Part shown: in pieces, positions 46,501 to 59,541 of the stretch
Position numbering within the stretch: position 1 is the stretch's first letter
Layout: each line of letters opens with the position of its first letter
DNA from: Xestospongia bergquistia
Taxonomy: Eukaryota > Porifera > Demospongiae > Haplosclerida > Petrosiidae
Assembly (NCBI GenBank): GCA_963965975.1
Contig: OZ014416.1
Coordinates: forward strand, 930,001 to 994,000
DNA: 64,000 bases
Reading direction: 5' to 3'
The notes under the pieces: generated by a model
Databases searched by the model: none
What the model saw: only the letters and a program-made list of their open reading frames with translations
What the model was told of the DNA's origin: nothing
Made by a program: the position numbers and the translations under genes

Positions 46501-47314
46501 ACAAAAATTGTCCTTGTTTGGTAATTATGTCACATGACAACATTGTAGAAATATTTGTGGAGGGATAGCGTGATAAGAGAATCACATGAAGGGACATTTA
46601 CCACAGACTATCACCTTATCTGAGATCACTATATGCATGAGAGAGAGACACAAGTTGTGAGTCTATCTGAGATCATTATATCATATGATGACTATCTAAT
46701 CATATAAATGTACATCAAAAGGAGAATGTCTGGTCATAATTGAATTGTAATTGACTTCTTCCTTAAAAGTGACAATGTCTAGAGTTATATATACACACAC
46801 ACACACACACATATATAGGAATATAACATGGTAAGTGATTATATCATTAGACATGAAACAGGATGCTAACACCCACACATTTGGACTGACAAATATTATA
46901 TGGAATGTTTATAAAACAATATCTATCTATATTCATCTATTCATCCAAATGTATTTCACATCTGTCCATTCATCCAAATGTATTTCACATCTATCCATTC
47001 ATCCAAATGTATTTCACATCTGTCCATTCATTCAAATGTATTTCACATCTTTCCATCCATTTGTCAACTATTCGTCCATTCACACTCAATCAACAATCAG
47101 TGAATTAAAAGTACAATTGGATGCAATATTGGTACACAATCACAAAAGCTATAGATATTTGTTGCTTACTTTGAAGGAATGGTTGGTCGTAAAGTTGGAA
47201 TGAAAGGTTGTGTTGATTGTACAGGTAACATGGACATGTGACCATGATGATGAGACGAGGGAGTGAAAGAAGAATTGCTACAGTCACTCATTCCAGGACT
47301 GCCGCTCTATTACA

Positions 47315-47351
<37 letters not shown>

Positions 47352-50300
47352 ATGAGAGAAAGAGAGAGAGAGAGAATAAAATGAAAAGCAATAGATAAAA
47401 AATAAAAAATATGCAAGAGAACAAAAAAAGCAAAGGCCAGCAAACAAGCAAACATGTACCATTAAAACAGAATTATACATTAATGCCATATAGCAACCTC
47501 CAGCAACTGCTATAGTATGAACGAACTTGTAGGTTATCAATATACAGTTTAAAACACCAGCTTTTATACATACTGACCCCAGACCCCAGGGCAGTGTAGC
47601 GCTTCTCAACTAATGCCCTTAGTCACCACAGAAGTTGACCTCGAGTGAATTTACATAGTATTGTTTGTACAGGACTGGAACAAAGTCTTAGAGTGCATAC
47701 TTGTACTCCTATTAAATTCAGTATTATCTTATCTCACACTTCTTGTAGAAGAGGGAATTTACCAGAGCATCCTGTTCCCAGCCATACCAATAATTGTTTT
47801 CTTAACAGCTGTAATTGAATTGTTACAATAAGTACAGTCTAACCTGATATAGATGATCTCAGCACCAAGGAAGTGTGATATATAATACATATAGCATGCG
47901 GACTCAGACGTTAAGAATGACATAGCACTCGCCACTAAGGCACTCTTTCAAGTTATATTAATATCTGTGGGTAGCATCAAAGACCTTTAACTGCCTTTCA
48001 GTCGACTCTAATGTGAGTTAATACAATTTCCTGTTTCTGATGCAGATGAAAGCTGAAATGCATTGTGTTACAAATGTAACTTTAGTCACAATAGTAGCTA
48101 TCTTTGACAGAAGGATTTAAAATATGCAGAAGATATTGCATGCTAATCCCTGCTCTATTGATACAGACTAAAAATGTGCATCATCATTTTTATATTTTAT
48201 GGTTGCAATTTTGAATGTCTGACTACATGGGTCTTATTGACTACTTTCAAGATGACATCATGTCAGACGTAAGGAGTCAATTTCCGCAAGATAAGACAAC
48301 TACATCAAAATCTTAAACTTCCTTACAGACACAATCTATGCATGTACAAATATTATGCATTAATTTAATACATTGAAATAATACAGCTGGTAGGGAAACA
48401 TGCTATGCGCCTGCCTGCCATACTCACTGTTAACACATAGCAATCTATAAAGATCATCAAGGTTTTAACACAATGACATAACTATTACATCATTACATTG
48501 TTAGCGTGACCACAGCGTCCGGACAATTAAGCTAATTACGCAGATTTAATAAAACCATACAGATTGTTCAACATGACAATGCAAGTTGTAAGTAATAGAA
48601 TAAGGTTTTTCCCTACAAACTGCACATAATAAAGTTGTACACGTTATCGAATCAATGAACAAACTTTCAATATAAAATGACCTTTATAGTTCTATATTTT
48701 TGTTACAAATACAACATGTTGTTAGTAAACAGATTTCTGGTTATGTCTATAGTTTATCTTTAGTCTTTCATAATACCCAATTATAGAATAAGGAGACTGG
48801 CTCAAAAGGAAGACAGACCACACAAGATTAATTATTAAAATATAATTTTAAAGGGAACCTACTCATAACTAATATGGAGCTTGTAAATACAGTATTTTAA
48901 TTTGTGTACGAGTAATAAAAATTGAGCAGCTGTTCTTAAATTTGCATATATTTAAGAAGACAAATTGGCTATTGATAGTATGAGGCTTCTTTTACAATAT
49001 AGAAGCTGCTGACAATGTAGCCAGTTGTTAGGAAGATGGAGACATTTTCTAGCTGTACTTAACATGTTGCAACTATACAATTTAGTGTGTAACAAGGAAA
49101 TAGAAGATTTTTGCATCATAAAAATAACAATGCAGAAGGAAATGGTAAGTTGTCCATTGTATAAAACATGATATAGAACGATGGTTCTTTTTGATTGTAC
49201 CATTAAGAGAAAGTTGATCAAACAGATTATAGTAATTAGGTGAATTAATTTCTTCCTGATTACAAATCATGCTTACCGGAGGAGTAGATTGAGTGGGCGT
49301 GGTGTTAGTGGATGTCACTTGTCCACTTTCGCTCATGACAACATGGTGAAGGGGTGGAGGGTAAAGACTGGGTATAGGAGGGGGATGACCAAAGTGAGAC
49401 GTGGGTATATATTGTTGCTGTGAACAGGCAGGGCTCTAAAAAATGTAAGGAAATTTGATTGGTCAGTTGCAAGTTCTCAATGGCGGTATCATGTTTTCAT
49501 GTAAAACATTATGTTTACTTGTAAAAATAATGTTCCTTGTTACTTCCTTAAATTGATTTCTAATGCAAGTTAGTAAAATGGCATTATGCATTTTAATTTT
49601 AAATTATGCACATGGAACCACCATTTACTCCTTAAGGAGTTGTGTTAGTGCATGATGCACAGTAAACAAATCAAAGAGACAAATTATGAATTATTTATCA
49701 ACAAAGCTATCTACATTTTAAAGCTGCAAAACTATTGATAAACAAAAACCAAGAAACACACAGCAACTATACCATTCCAGCAATAGACAGGACAGGATCA
49801 GATGACTCCTCCACATAACAAATAAAGGGACTAACAGTTCTAGCAACAGGTGACCAAGACATTAAAACATTAGTAGACACAGTGGAGACAACACTACACT
49901 ATAGCTCTGACTGAAGCAACTACTAACAGATTTACCACTTCTTTCCTTTATATATCACCACCAAAATATTAGTGCCTAACCAATTAACCATAACTAAATT
50001 ACAAAAGAAGCACTTGATGTTATACACAGGTAGTTCTCAAGCCTTCCAATATTACAAATTACAATTATATAGACAGACTTTCTTGTTCTATGTCTGAAAG
50101 GAGACTGAATAGAGTAAGAACTACATAAGAGAGTGTTAGTGATGGTAGAGCTGAGACAAGGTTGCATCATGTCTGCCTTTTTGTTCTTCTTCATTACTAC
50201 CTAAGTGTCTTGCCATTAGTGAAAGGTGGAACTTGTGCAATATAACAATGACTGGATGAATTTGAAACTGATCTATATTTAAATTTTAAACTATGATCAG

Positions 50301-50945
50301 TATATTTTTTAAGTATTGTTTGGACTATCAAATTGCAGAAGTATGACCAGTAACCGTTAGCAACAAATATTCAGTCACATTAGCAGGAATCCCACCATCA
50401 TGTTGTATTACCAGTAATTCAGTTTATATATAACTAACACACTTCAATAGCTAATCTAACTGCTGTGTGTAAAAGCTTACAATTGATGAGCAAGTAGTAG
50501 GTGTGAATAGTGAGCGTTGAATGGTGATACTCGAGGGACCTTCCATGTTAGCTGGTTCGTTGTCTTTTTTTTCTGTCGCTTCCTCTTCTTCTTCAGCTAA
50601 GAAATATTCCTCCACAATATTGCTATGAAAAAGAGAGAGAAAGATATTAAATGCTAAAAAAGTCAAATATACTAATTTAAAAATTACAATTACATCATTG
50701 TTTATTGTAATAAGTTAACTAGCAAATCTAAAAAAATAAACTTGTATTAATAAAAAAAAAAACATTCCAGACAACGTTTTCCTTGTGTTGTGGCTAAAGA
50801 GGACATATAGTTCAGTACATAAAACAATATAATGTGACAATTTAAAACAGTAAATTGTATATATATTTACCATATAAGAGATAATATACAGTTAAATCTA
50901 ACAATGAACAGTTTCTCCTCGATCTCACAGAGTTTAGTAAATATA

Positions 50946-50976
<31 letters not shown>

Positions 50977-53584
50977 TATATTCTTGTTTGAGTCTCTCTC
51001 TGCATATATACAACACACAAAATGAATGATATTCAGATGAACTCAGCTTTTTTATTTATATACAAACTTTATAGAATCCATAAAGGTGTCAACAATTGGC
51101 AGTTGATATAAACAACAGCCATACAAAGGTCGCCATTTATAATATTAACATCAATAGTTGTACGGTTACTGTTTTCTCTGCATTAATACTAGAACCAATA
51201 CATTTTATACATAATAGCTCAATGACATCATTCCTGTCACATGAAAGGAAAGATCTAGAGCAGCTGCATATGTATAATTTGTGCATGTGGTTACAAAAAA
51301 TAGAAAACTGCTGGAAGCATGGTCATGATTTTTAACTGCTAGGATGTAGCTCCTTTGGGAGCAGCTGTATAAACAATCATGTGGCATAACAGAGTGATAT
51401 AAACAGCATCACTAGTGTATTGTTATATATTGTAAACAGAATTTGTGGCCGTTTACCACATGCAGTGTTGTTAATAATAATGGAATAAAAGATATATTAA
51501 CTACAATATTTTTATTAACAAGATTAAATGTCTGTTATGATGCAGGCATTTCAAACATTGGAAAATATAAGGTCTCAGGGATTTTGTGATTTGCTGACAT
51601 TCTTTTTTTGTAGAATTCCCAGCTGTGATAATAAAGTTAATATTGTTACAATATCTATTTTGAAATTGAAAGTCAGTGTCTACTCTATTTAAAGCACTAG
51701 ATATGCATATTTTTTCAATGTGACATATTACAGAGTAGGTGTTAGTAAGGGCTTTTATTTTGACAATGAATTTGTGAATTTTTAGCAGCTGCTCTAATTT
51801 CTAACAATAATTTTTATTAATCTTACAAACACAATTTTAAAAGCAATTAATATTTACAAATAAAGTTAAGACTAAAGAAATCCATACATAGTACATGTGA
51901 TATCGTTATCACTCACACAATATTAATCATATTTGTTAAGTGAAACATAACAAATAAATTAATTATCCATTATTATTTGTTTATTAAATCGTTAACTTGT
52001 TTGAGGATAACCTATTATAGTCTACCATATCAACAAAGGATCACTTACATAGCGGAAGAGGAGGATGCATTTTCACTTTTAAGCACTTAACTACAGGAAA
52101 CTGGTAAGGATCAATCTGTTCGTATCGTTAAATGTGCTTAATTCAATTAGTAGTATTATAGTAATGTTTACACAGTTCTCATTATCTCTATATAATCATA
52201 TTCTCAGTATATAATAATCAGTCTTATAGTTGAATGAATGTACTATACAGTCCCTCCCAGGATGAGTTAATCATTATGTCAATAACAACAACAATGATGT
52301 AATTGTCAAACAGTTGTTAAAGATGATAAGATTACTAGTATCACTATCTCACATATTAGTAGACTTGGATTCTCTATAATTGCACTAATCTTAATTAACA
52401 ATTCAATTAGTTTCCATAGCAACAATTGCTACGCTAATAGACTCAGAGAAATCATATGCGTTCTTATTAAAGAAGCTCCCTTGTGGCTTTCCAGATAAGA
52501 AATTTGATAATTGAGGAGGTAACACAGTTTATATAGACACATTTATATTTGCACCATCATAAATTTTTTGAGCAGAAAAAAGGCCATTCAAAAAGTTAAT
52601 GACAGCTTGAGTAGTAAAACAAGGTATCAATTTGACTTATTGACTAAGCAGGGGATTTTTCTGACTTCCTCCCCTTTAATTGACCTTTTATTGTGGTATT
52701 ATAAATCGAGTCAATACAATCCATCACAATATGGATGCCGGCTCAACTTTCTTTTAAAATTTCCCTAGAAATGAAGCAAGGTCGGTACAATTCAATTAGG
52801 AAGACCTTGGATTGCTATAACTCTTACTAAGTTATACAATACATGTGAAGTTAATAGACAATATTTAAGGTGTTTAATTAGAGGGTTTATAAACAACAAC
52901 AATTTATATAATAAAAACAAGATTGTTTAATATGGAAAATCTAACAGGTGCAAAAAAACATTGTCATTCTATTTGCTTATCTAACTCTAGATCTAAACTA
53001 ATAATAACAATATGTAACAATGACAAACAAAATACACAAGTGTTATTATTACATATTACTGAGATGTCTTGGAAAGGGGTGGGGCTAGTACTATATTTTA
53101 GAGTCCTAGCAGAAAATATAACGATTCATTTCACATTGGAGTATGACATTTCACTCTGGGTATTTTTAATAGGCTGTGTGTACAGTCCCGGTAGAAAATG
53201 CAATACTTTAATGTGAAATTAATACTATAGCCTAGACCCTAAACTTTGGAACCTATATTTTTTAATTTAATGTTAAAGCACGTTTATTTTCTGTCAGGAC
53301 TCTAGCCCCAGCGTTCTTAATAATTCTTAATTAATTAATATTATTTTTAATAAAAAAATTAAATATAATTATGTTAATATAAATTATTATCTAACACGTG
53401 TATCTTTATGAGAATTACATTTATTACGTACAACAAATAAGACTGACCTATTTGATACGCCACCACCTACTTCAAGAATCTGAGCGAGTGTCCCTTGACT
53501 CAATTCAAGTGAGTACTGGGAGAACTGACTATTAGGGAGACTTTCTGGAGAGTTTTGTTCGTCCTCCAAAGATTGTGTAGCCAT
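40561..53584 (-). CDS. p53/p63/p73 family transcription factor with SAM domain
   Basis: Sequence-specific transcription factor. Exons: 53448-53584, 50481-50622, 49277-49435, 47170-47306, 43164-43215, 43075-43104, 42531-42600, 42350-42460, 42165-42281, 41985-42087, 41594-41870, 41300-41443, 41166-41215, 41015-41108, 40561-40851; 637 residues, every phase closes. The acidic/hydrophobic N terminus (SQFSQYSLELSQGTLAQIL) may activate; a Ser/Pro-rich linker follows. The DNA-binding domain begins IPSNMPIKGEYNFN and continues KTATFTYS, PPHALIRAMAIHK, LQCCPKH, EDPISGRLSV, LIFTLE and ARVCASPGRDR. Zinc ligands Cys176 and His179 and Cys238 are present by alignment, but the Cys242 and Arg248 positions are Glu and Gly. 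A basic RRSRKRP, a tetramer-like helix (LFPFIDVCIKMMERV) and a SAM domain (WLQCLELTHYACVFQDHGI) follow, as in p63/p73. Introns hold large tandem repeats. Confidence 0.93.
42655..42960. repeat. GATCAGTGATG-rich tandem repeats in a p53-family intron
   Basis: Two copies of a unit of about 84 bp (ATCATTAATGGAATAGGTAG core) are followed by degenerate GATCAATGATATGATTGAT-type short repeats. They fill the intron between exons 43075-43104 and 42531-42600. Confidence 0.85.
43552..44946. repeat. Duplicated block of about 0.7 kb with internal tandem repeats
   Basis: Copies 43552-44276 and about 44282-44946 start AAAAAAATTTAATCCTCTTT and end ACAAGTGACAACCATAATGC. Each contains about four copies of a unit of about 60 bp (ATTAGTAAGCTCTAGACTAG, then CATCAGTACTTACCACAGTG). 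They lie in the p53-family intron 43216-47169. Confidence 0.92.
46925..47060. repeat. 29-bp tandem repeat in p53-family intron 4
   Basis: About four to five copies of a 29 bp unit containing TCCAAATGTATTTCACATCT. Confidence 0.88.
47307..53447. other. Large 5' introns of the p53-family gene
   Basis: Introns 47307-49276, 49436-50480 and 50623-53447 hold (TG)n at 47312-47350 and (TA)n at about 50941-50967. No other gene was recognised on either strand; short open frames here lack splice or family support. Confidence 0.55.
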
Positions 53585-54085
53585 CTGCTTCGTGGTAGAT
53601 TTTATATTTTATATTATTTTAAAGAGACATGCCCTAACATGTGTGCTTGCTAAGAACACTTAATAAAGAGGTAACGCCCCCTTTTTACATTGTTAAGGGA
53701 AATTTTCTTTGCTTACTCATCTTGGTATGTACTAAAGTATTTAAAAAATGTAGAATCAAGACTGGTCTTGTTACAATAAAAATCTGTTAGAATTCATTAT
53801 CTAGTAAGTAATCTATGAATATGTGATGATGTCATATGGACAAATTGTTGAAATTATAATTATGTCATAATTAAAGACAATTACTACTATATTTGTTCAG
53901 GAAGTTCATAACTTACTAGTCCTATACCACTAGACTCTTAAAGTATTAACTATATGCAACAAAGGATGGATTTCTTGCAAAACAAATAGTCACTGCATTG
54001 TTTTAAATTATTTCTTGTTAATTCTTAATTTAAATAAAAATTGAAATACAAATCATATCATTTGTTTGTGAAGGTGAATCACTCA

Positions 54086-54118
<33 letters not shown>

Positions 54119-54221
54119 GATCTTTATATATTTAAAAATCATAGATACATTGATAAGACCTGTGATCTTAATAAAATACAGAGTTTATTATAATGTATTG
54201 TTTTTGGAAATATTATTATCA
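53585..54221. other. p53-family promoter and 3' region of the channel-like gene
   Basis: It carries the promoter side of the p53-family ATG at 53584 and a (CA)n microsatellite at about 54083-54117. No clear regulatory motif was seen. Confidence 0.5.
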
Positions 54222-56620
54222 TCATCGATATCTCCGTGGAAAGCATATTGAACAACATTGTCTTATGAACCGAGTTAGAGCTATGAGAGAGAGAGAGAGA
54301 GAGAGAGAGTCTAGACTGCAATTCAAATAGCTTACATTTTTCACGTGGAGGGAGACCAACTTTAGAATATTTACGAGGAACAATAGTTAGTGAAAGAATG
54401 GAAGCAAAATAAACAAAACTAAGTAACATTTGTATCCCAACAGTTAGAAAAGTAAACCATTTGAGAGGTTCAACAGTAGAAGTACCTGTAGAAATAAAAC
54501 AAGAAAAGCAAATAAACAATATCATTAATTCATCTACAGTATGGCTTAAAATGTGTTGCCATGACAATTGTAATTACTACTAATTAACCATAATGCATAT
54601 GCACGTGTGTTAACAAAAATATGTTTATCCTGACTTGTTAATAAGTTAACAATAAATAATTGACAAGTTCCTTAAATTGTTCCGTAGCATAGACGAAGAC
54701 ATGTATCAAAGTCCTGTGGTATTTAATGTTCTATGAGTACACGTTCCTTTATTAGTTCCAACCAGTCTGGTCTCTGATATTTATCGTATGCAAAATTATA
54801 ATAAGCATTCCTATCTCAGTTCAAATAGCATACAATGTGTCAGCACTTATATCCTGGTTATATAAAGTTTCCTAACATACAATTTAACGTGTTGATTACT
54901 ATATGTATGAATATAATTATAAAAATGTAATAATGATACCATATATTTTCTAATTACTCAGCATCTCTAATTTTTCAGTATCCTTGCAAGGGGATATACT
55001 GTACATCACCTCACAAACAACATTGAGAATAAAGGACACACCTTCTACCTACATATTAGGGACCAGTTTCTGTGTCTCACTTTAGTACTTTACGCAATCA
55101 CTTTAATTCTTTATAAGCATCTCTTCACTCAGAACAATTTCTAAGGAACCAAAGTGCTATTAATGTTTTATGAGTACATGTTCCTTTGTTAGTTGCAAAA
55201 CAATCTAGTCTCTGATATTTATGGTATGCAAAATTATAATAAACATTATTCTTTTTCTATCTCAGTTCAAATAGCACTTTAACTCTTTATAAACACCTCT
55301 TCACTTAGCCTCATACCCAGGCTTTCGCGAAAGAAAAGAAAGCCTGGTAACTATTGCTTGTGCATGTGCGTAATTATTGTAATTTAGTGACATCATAATT
55401 ACAACATTTTAAATTAAATGATGAAATAAATGGGCTGGGTTTATATTAATGATATTTTATTCACTACACGAGTTTAAGCATGGCTAGTCGGTTGTGCAGA
55501 GATTTAGTGGAAATAAAAAGAGTGTCAAACTTGTTCAGTGCTGTTGGGATACAAAACCATACTAAGACATCTTTTCCATGACATATAGCTTCAATGGACA
55601 AGAGTTGCTCTTTTTTAAGAGATAAATTTGGCCTTCCTAGCTGCTTTAGAGCTTAGAGTAGAGCAGCAAGAAAGTTTCTATCAGTACTACAAGTAGTTTG
55701 ATATTGCAGTAAAAGGAATTTTGACATCATAGTTGAAGGAGGATTCCTAAAGTATACTATTTTCCAAGAAATCTGTGGAAATTAAACGGATGCGCAAACA
55801 GTAGTTACCAGGCTTTATTTTCTATCGCAAAAGCCTGGGTACGAGGCTACTCTTCACTCAGAACTATTTTCCAAGGTACCAAAGTATCTACTAAAGAGAG
55901 GTTATTAATATCATAATTTCTTAATATAACCAGCTAGTGGTATATGGGATTGGATCATCGTTAATAATTAATAGATCTTTTTTAATAACTAGATCCTAAA
56001 AATAGCAACATGTGATTACTTGTTACTATTTTTAGTAAATGTGTGGTTACAAGGAGAAAGACTCTACATATAGTATACTATAGTATTATATATAACTATA
56101 CTCACCACACAGTGTGGCTGTTGAAACAGAGAAGTAAAGCATTCTAAGATATACCAATGTAGGATGAATACTGTCAGTAGCATTAACATGTTCCCACGAA
56201 GAGTCCTATAAAAAAATATCACAATCACCAATATAGTCACCATGGAAACAACAACACATGTACACAGATCAATGTAAGAAGGTTTGTGTGGTCATTTAGT
56301 CATTTACTCTAGAAGATATGTCACATGACATACATTATGTCACATGACATACATGTACATGACTCTAGTGAAGGATACTTATATTGAACACTTATAGTTC
56401 ACTAAATAGCTTCATTTATGTCTTATAATCTCCGCAGAGATGTATCCTGGAAATAGTAACACTATTAAGAAAGGGAAATAATACCAATATATAACTAAAC
56501 ACATCATTGTTGACATAATAACACCTTTAAACATGATTATAACAGTGGAATCTTGTAAAGGTCACTCTAATTAAAGTCACCTCAATTTCTGTAACAACTG
56601 TTTTCGTGTAATATATTACT

Positions 56621-56696
<76 letters not shown>

Positions 56697-58488
56697 AGGA
56701 GCATATCTCTAGTTTCCAATGTACTGCAAAGAGTTTTCACAATATTAATATATTAACGTACATCAAATCTAAACTCTAAAGTATATAGCCCAGCGAACAG
56801 TAGTACAGTGGAGAGGTAGCATTGCGCCAAAAACGTACCTGATGCAGTATGATGTAAAACCTGTTTAGCAAGTTTGACTAGAAGAAGGGAGAGATAGGAA
56901 TAAAAACACATGTCAATGGAAAAGTCATTGTCTTACAAGAAACTAGAAAGACTACTATGAGATGAATAGCTTCTATCAAGCACAAGATACTATCACCCTG
57001 AGTAAGAGACGGAATATAATAACATGTGTATCTAGTGTATATTGTATTAGACAAGTCTCAGTGTTACTGTATACTGTAAAATTTTGAGAGTTAATAGTAC
57101 TTCATAGAACCCCAAACCTTTTTTAAATAATTCAATTTTCATTCTAAATTGTAAAATTTTTACATGAAAACTTCACAGTATACAACATTTTAACAACAAA
57201 ACTGACCAATGTTACATATCATATGTCCAGCTGGAATATTACACTGGGACACTCAGAAAGTAACACATCCTTAATAATTATTGAGGACAAACACGGGGCT
57301 TATTCATTAAATTAAGGATATCTCTAAACTAAGGACAATTCAAAGACATCAAAAGAGTTGTTTTTGATAATTGCCTGATAAGTATTATGTTATCAATGTT
57401 TGTTATTCTATTTGTGCACTGTTGTATTGTTAAAACACTAACTGTAATAACAATGATGTTATCAACTTGGACATCTGTAGTATTGCCAGACTTCTTTACT
57501 GCGTAAAAAATTTCTAAAACACCTACACCAACTACCTGAATTAAAGAAAAAAAAAACAATTACAAGTATGAAAAAATGAAATTATGGGCATTAGATTATG
57601 GGAATGAAATTACAGGTATATACTATATAACATTACGAGTTGGCTGTACCTGAATTAGAAATGTGATCAGCAATAAATGATTAGTTAACCACATTGGTAT
57701 CAATGGTTTCCTTCTAAAGAGTTAAAAATTAAGTAACCAAGGAGACATCCAATACAATATAAATCCATTATATAATTTCATTCATCCATCAGAGCACAAT
57801 TTGTCCATTGACTATATATATATATTTATAATTTTGTCAATGTGTGTCCATATAACTATCCATGCATCCATTCAACTTGATATTCCATTGTATCTTAGCA
57901 TATATACTCTATGAGATGCACAATGTTAATCCTCTATTTACTTAGGTATAGGAACATGGGGGCACAGGGGGCACGAGCCCCCCCCCCCCCCCCCCAATAT
58001 TTTGGTATATTGTGAGATGGTTTCACAATGAACTAATTTAGATTAGCCACTTTTCAATACAAATCTTCCTCACTATACCAGTCACAACTACATAAATATG
58101 TGCCCCCCCCCAATGACAAAATTGTTCCTACACTAACCACTAATGTTATCATCATGATCATTCACAGTACCCTTCTTTTTAACTTTTGTTACCTCCTTTG
58201 AATATCCCTTTGTCTCTCTTGTTCTACTTGTCCTCGTAGCAAGTCAACAGCTCTTTCTAATGCAAATAGGACAGCTTGTGGATTGCTAGCCGTGAGCGAT
58301 GTCTCAAAATCATTGTGACCATCTTCAGAGGTTAGACTAGGAAAAGGGTTGATATTTTGTGGGTCATCATGTAAGTCTATAGGTTGAGAGGAAGCAGAGG
58401 ATTGCTGCTGTGAATTGACAGAGTTGCCAGGATAAGTGTTAAGAAGGTGGTCATGATTTAGTAAAATCGATTGTTCTGACGTCATCAT
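54222..58488 (-). CDS. Membrane protein with pore-loop channel-like C-terminal half
   Basis: No family was recognised with certainty. Exons 58193-58488, 57650-57713, 57439-57535, 56762-56877, 56106-56205, 54336-54485 and 54222-54280 give 293 residues with closed phases. Residues 1-95 are polar with a Gln/Ser-rich stretch and a short helix (LERAVDLLRGQVEQERQRD). Hydrophobic segments follow: WLTNHLLLITFLIQVVGVGV; IIVITVIKLAKQVLHHTASG; FLAQCYLSTVLLFAGLYTLE; then VYLRMLYFSVSTATLCGTST and FTFLTVGIQMLLSFVYFASI. YFSVSTATLCGTSTVEPLKW has the place and pattern of a potassium-channel pore helix plus filter (YFSxxTxTTVGYGDxxP), with TVGYG replaced, and the last helix has the hinge-glycine pattern (TVGIQ). 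The tail is basic and cysteine-containing (RQCCSICFPRRYR). The donor of the exon at 57439-57535 (gtgttt) is weak. Confidence 0.7.
54750..55905. repeat. Tandem duplication interrupted by a MITE
   Basis: A unit with TCTGATATTTATCGTATGCA, CTCTTCACTCAGAAC and AAGGTACCAAAGT occurs twice (about 54755-55160 and 55180-55305 plus 55850-55905). The second copy is split by the element at 55306-55849. Confidence 0.8.
55306..55849. mobile_element. MITE with long terminal inverted repeats
   Basis: A 544 bp element with TIRs of about 60 bp: left TAGCCTCATACCCAGGCTTT, right end the reverse of TAGCCTCGTACCCAGGCTTT, both continuing through AAAGCCTGGTAACTA. It is flanked by a perfect 9 bp duplication CTCTTCACT (55297-55305 and 55850-55858). 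The neighbouring repeat copy at about 55127 shows the same site empty. No transposase is encoded. Nine-bp duplications with long TIRs fit Mutator-like elements. Confidence 0.88.
56619..56694. repeat. (TC)n(TA)n compound microsatellite
   Basis: A TC run merges into about 50 bp of TA repeats in an intron of the channel-like gene. Confidence 0.95.
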
Positions 58489-59052
58489 CGATTATTGATA
58501 GATTACAAGTTTTAAAGACCTACATTAAATTATAAAATCATAAAGAGTAGTGAAATACTACCAACAGGCACAGCTGTAGACTTGCTTTTTGATTTCTGAC
58601 TCGTCCTAGTATCTGCACACATGACTTAATGGGCGTGGTCCTTTCAAGAAATGAATTTACTTGCTATACTCTTACGATCTCAGCAATAGAATCCAAAGTC
58701 CAATATGTATTACCAACTTTCTAGCAGTGTAGATTTATTTTTAATAACAATAAATTATACAAATAATGATAATAACTTAGTATTTTTCAATTACTCTTCA
58801 TTCAGATAGACCTGCTATCAAACAGAAATTAAATAAAAAATCAATGATGGTCGTGTTTTTACAATATGAACAAACAAACACACAATAATTAATTTGGCTT
58901 TCTAAATGCAGCAAAAGAACAAATGTAATTGGTATACTAATGACCTATTGTTTACATTTTGTTCATAGAAGCAGCAATATAGTAGCCAATTTTCTACATT
59001 ATTTATTTATTTCTCTTTCTTGTTGAATTACTGTAAAATATATAGAAGCATC
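58489..59052. other. Promoter of the channel-like gene and 3' UTR of thymosin
   Basis: AT-rich; no further gene was recognised. Confidence 0.55.

Positions 59053-59541
<489 letters not shown>

Noticed and set aside
56762..56877. Alternative reading frame for the channel-like exons (a Leu/Trp-rich frame through 56106-56205)
   Set aside because: It meets a stop in exon 54336-54485, whereas the chosen frame closes through to the end and gives the pore-like pattern.
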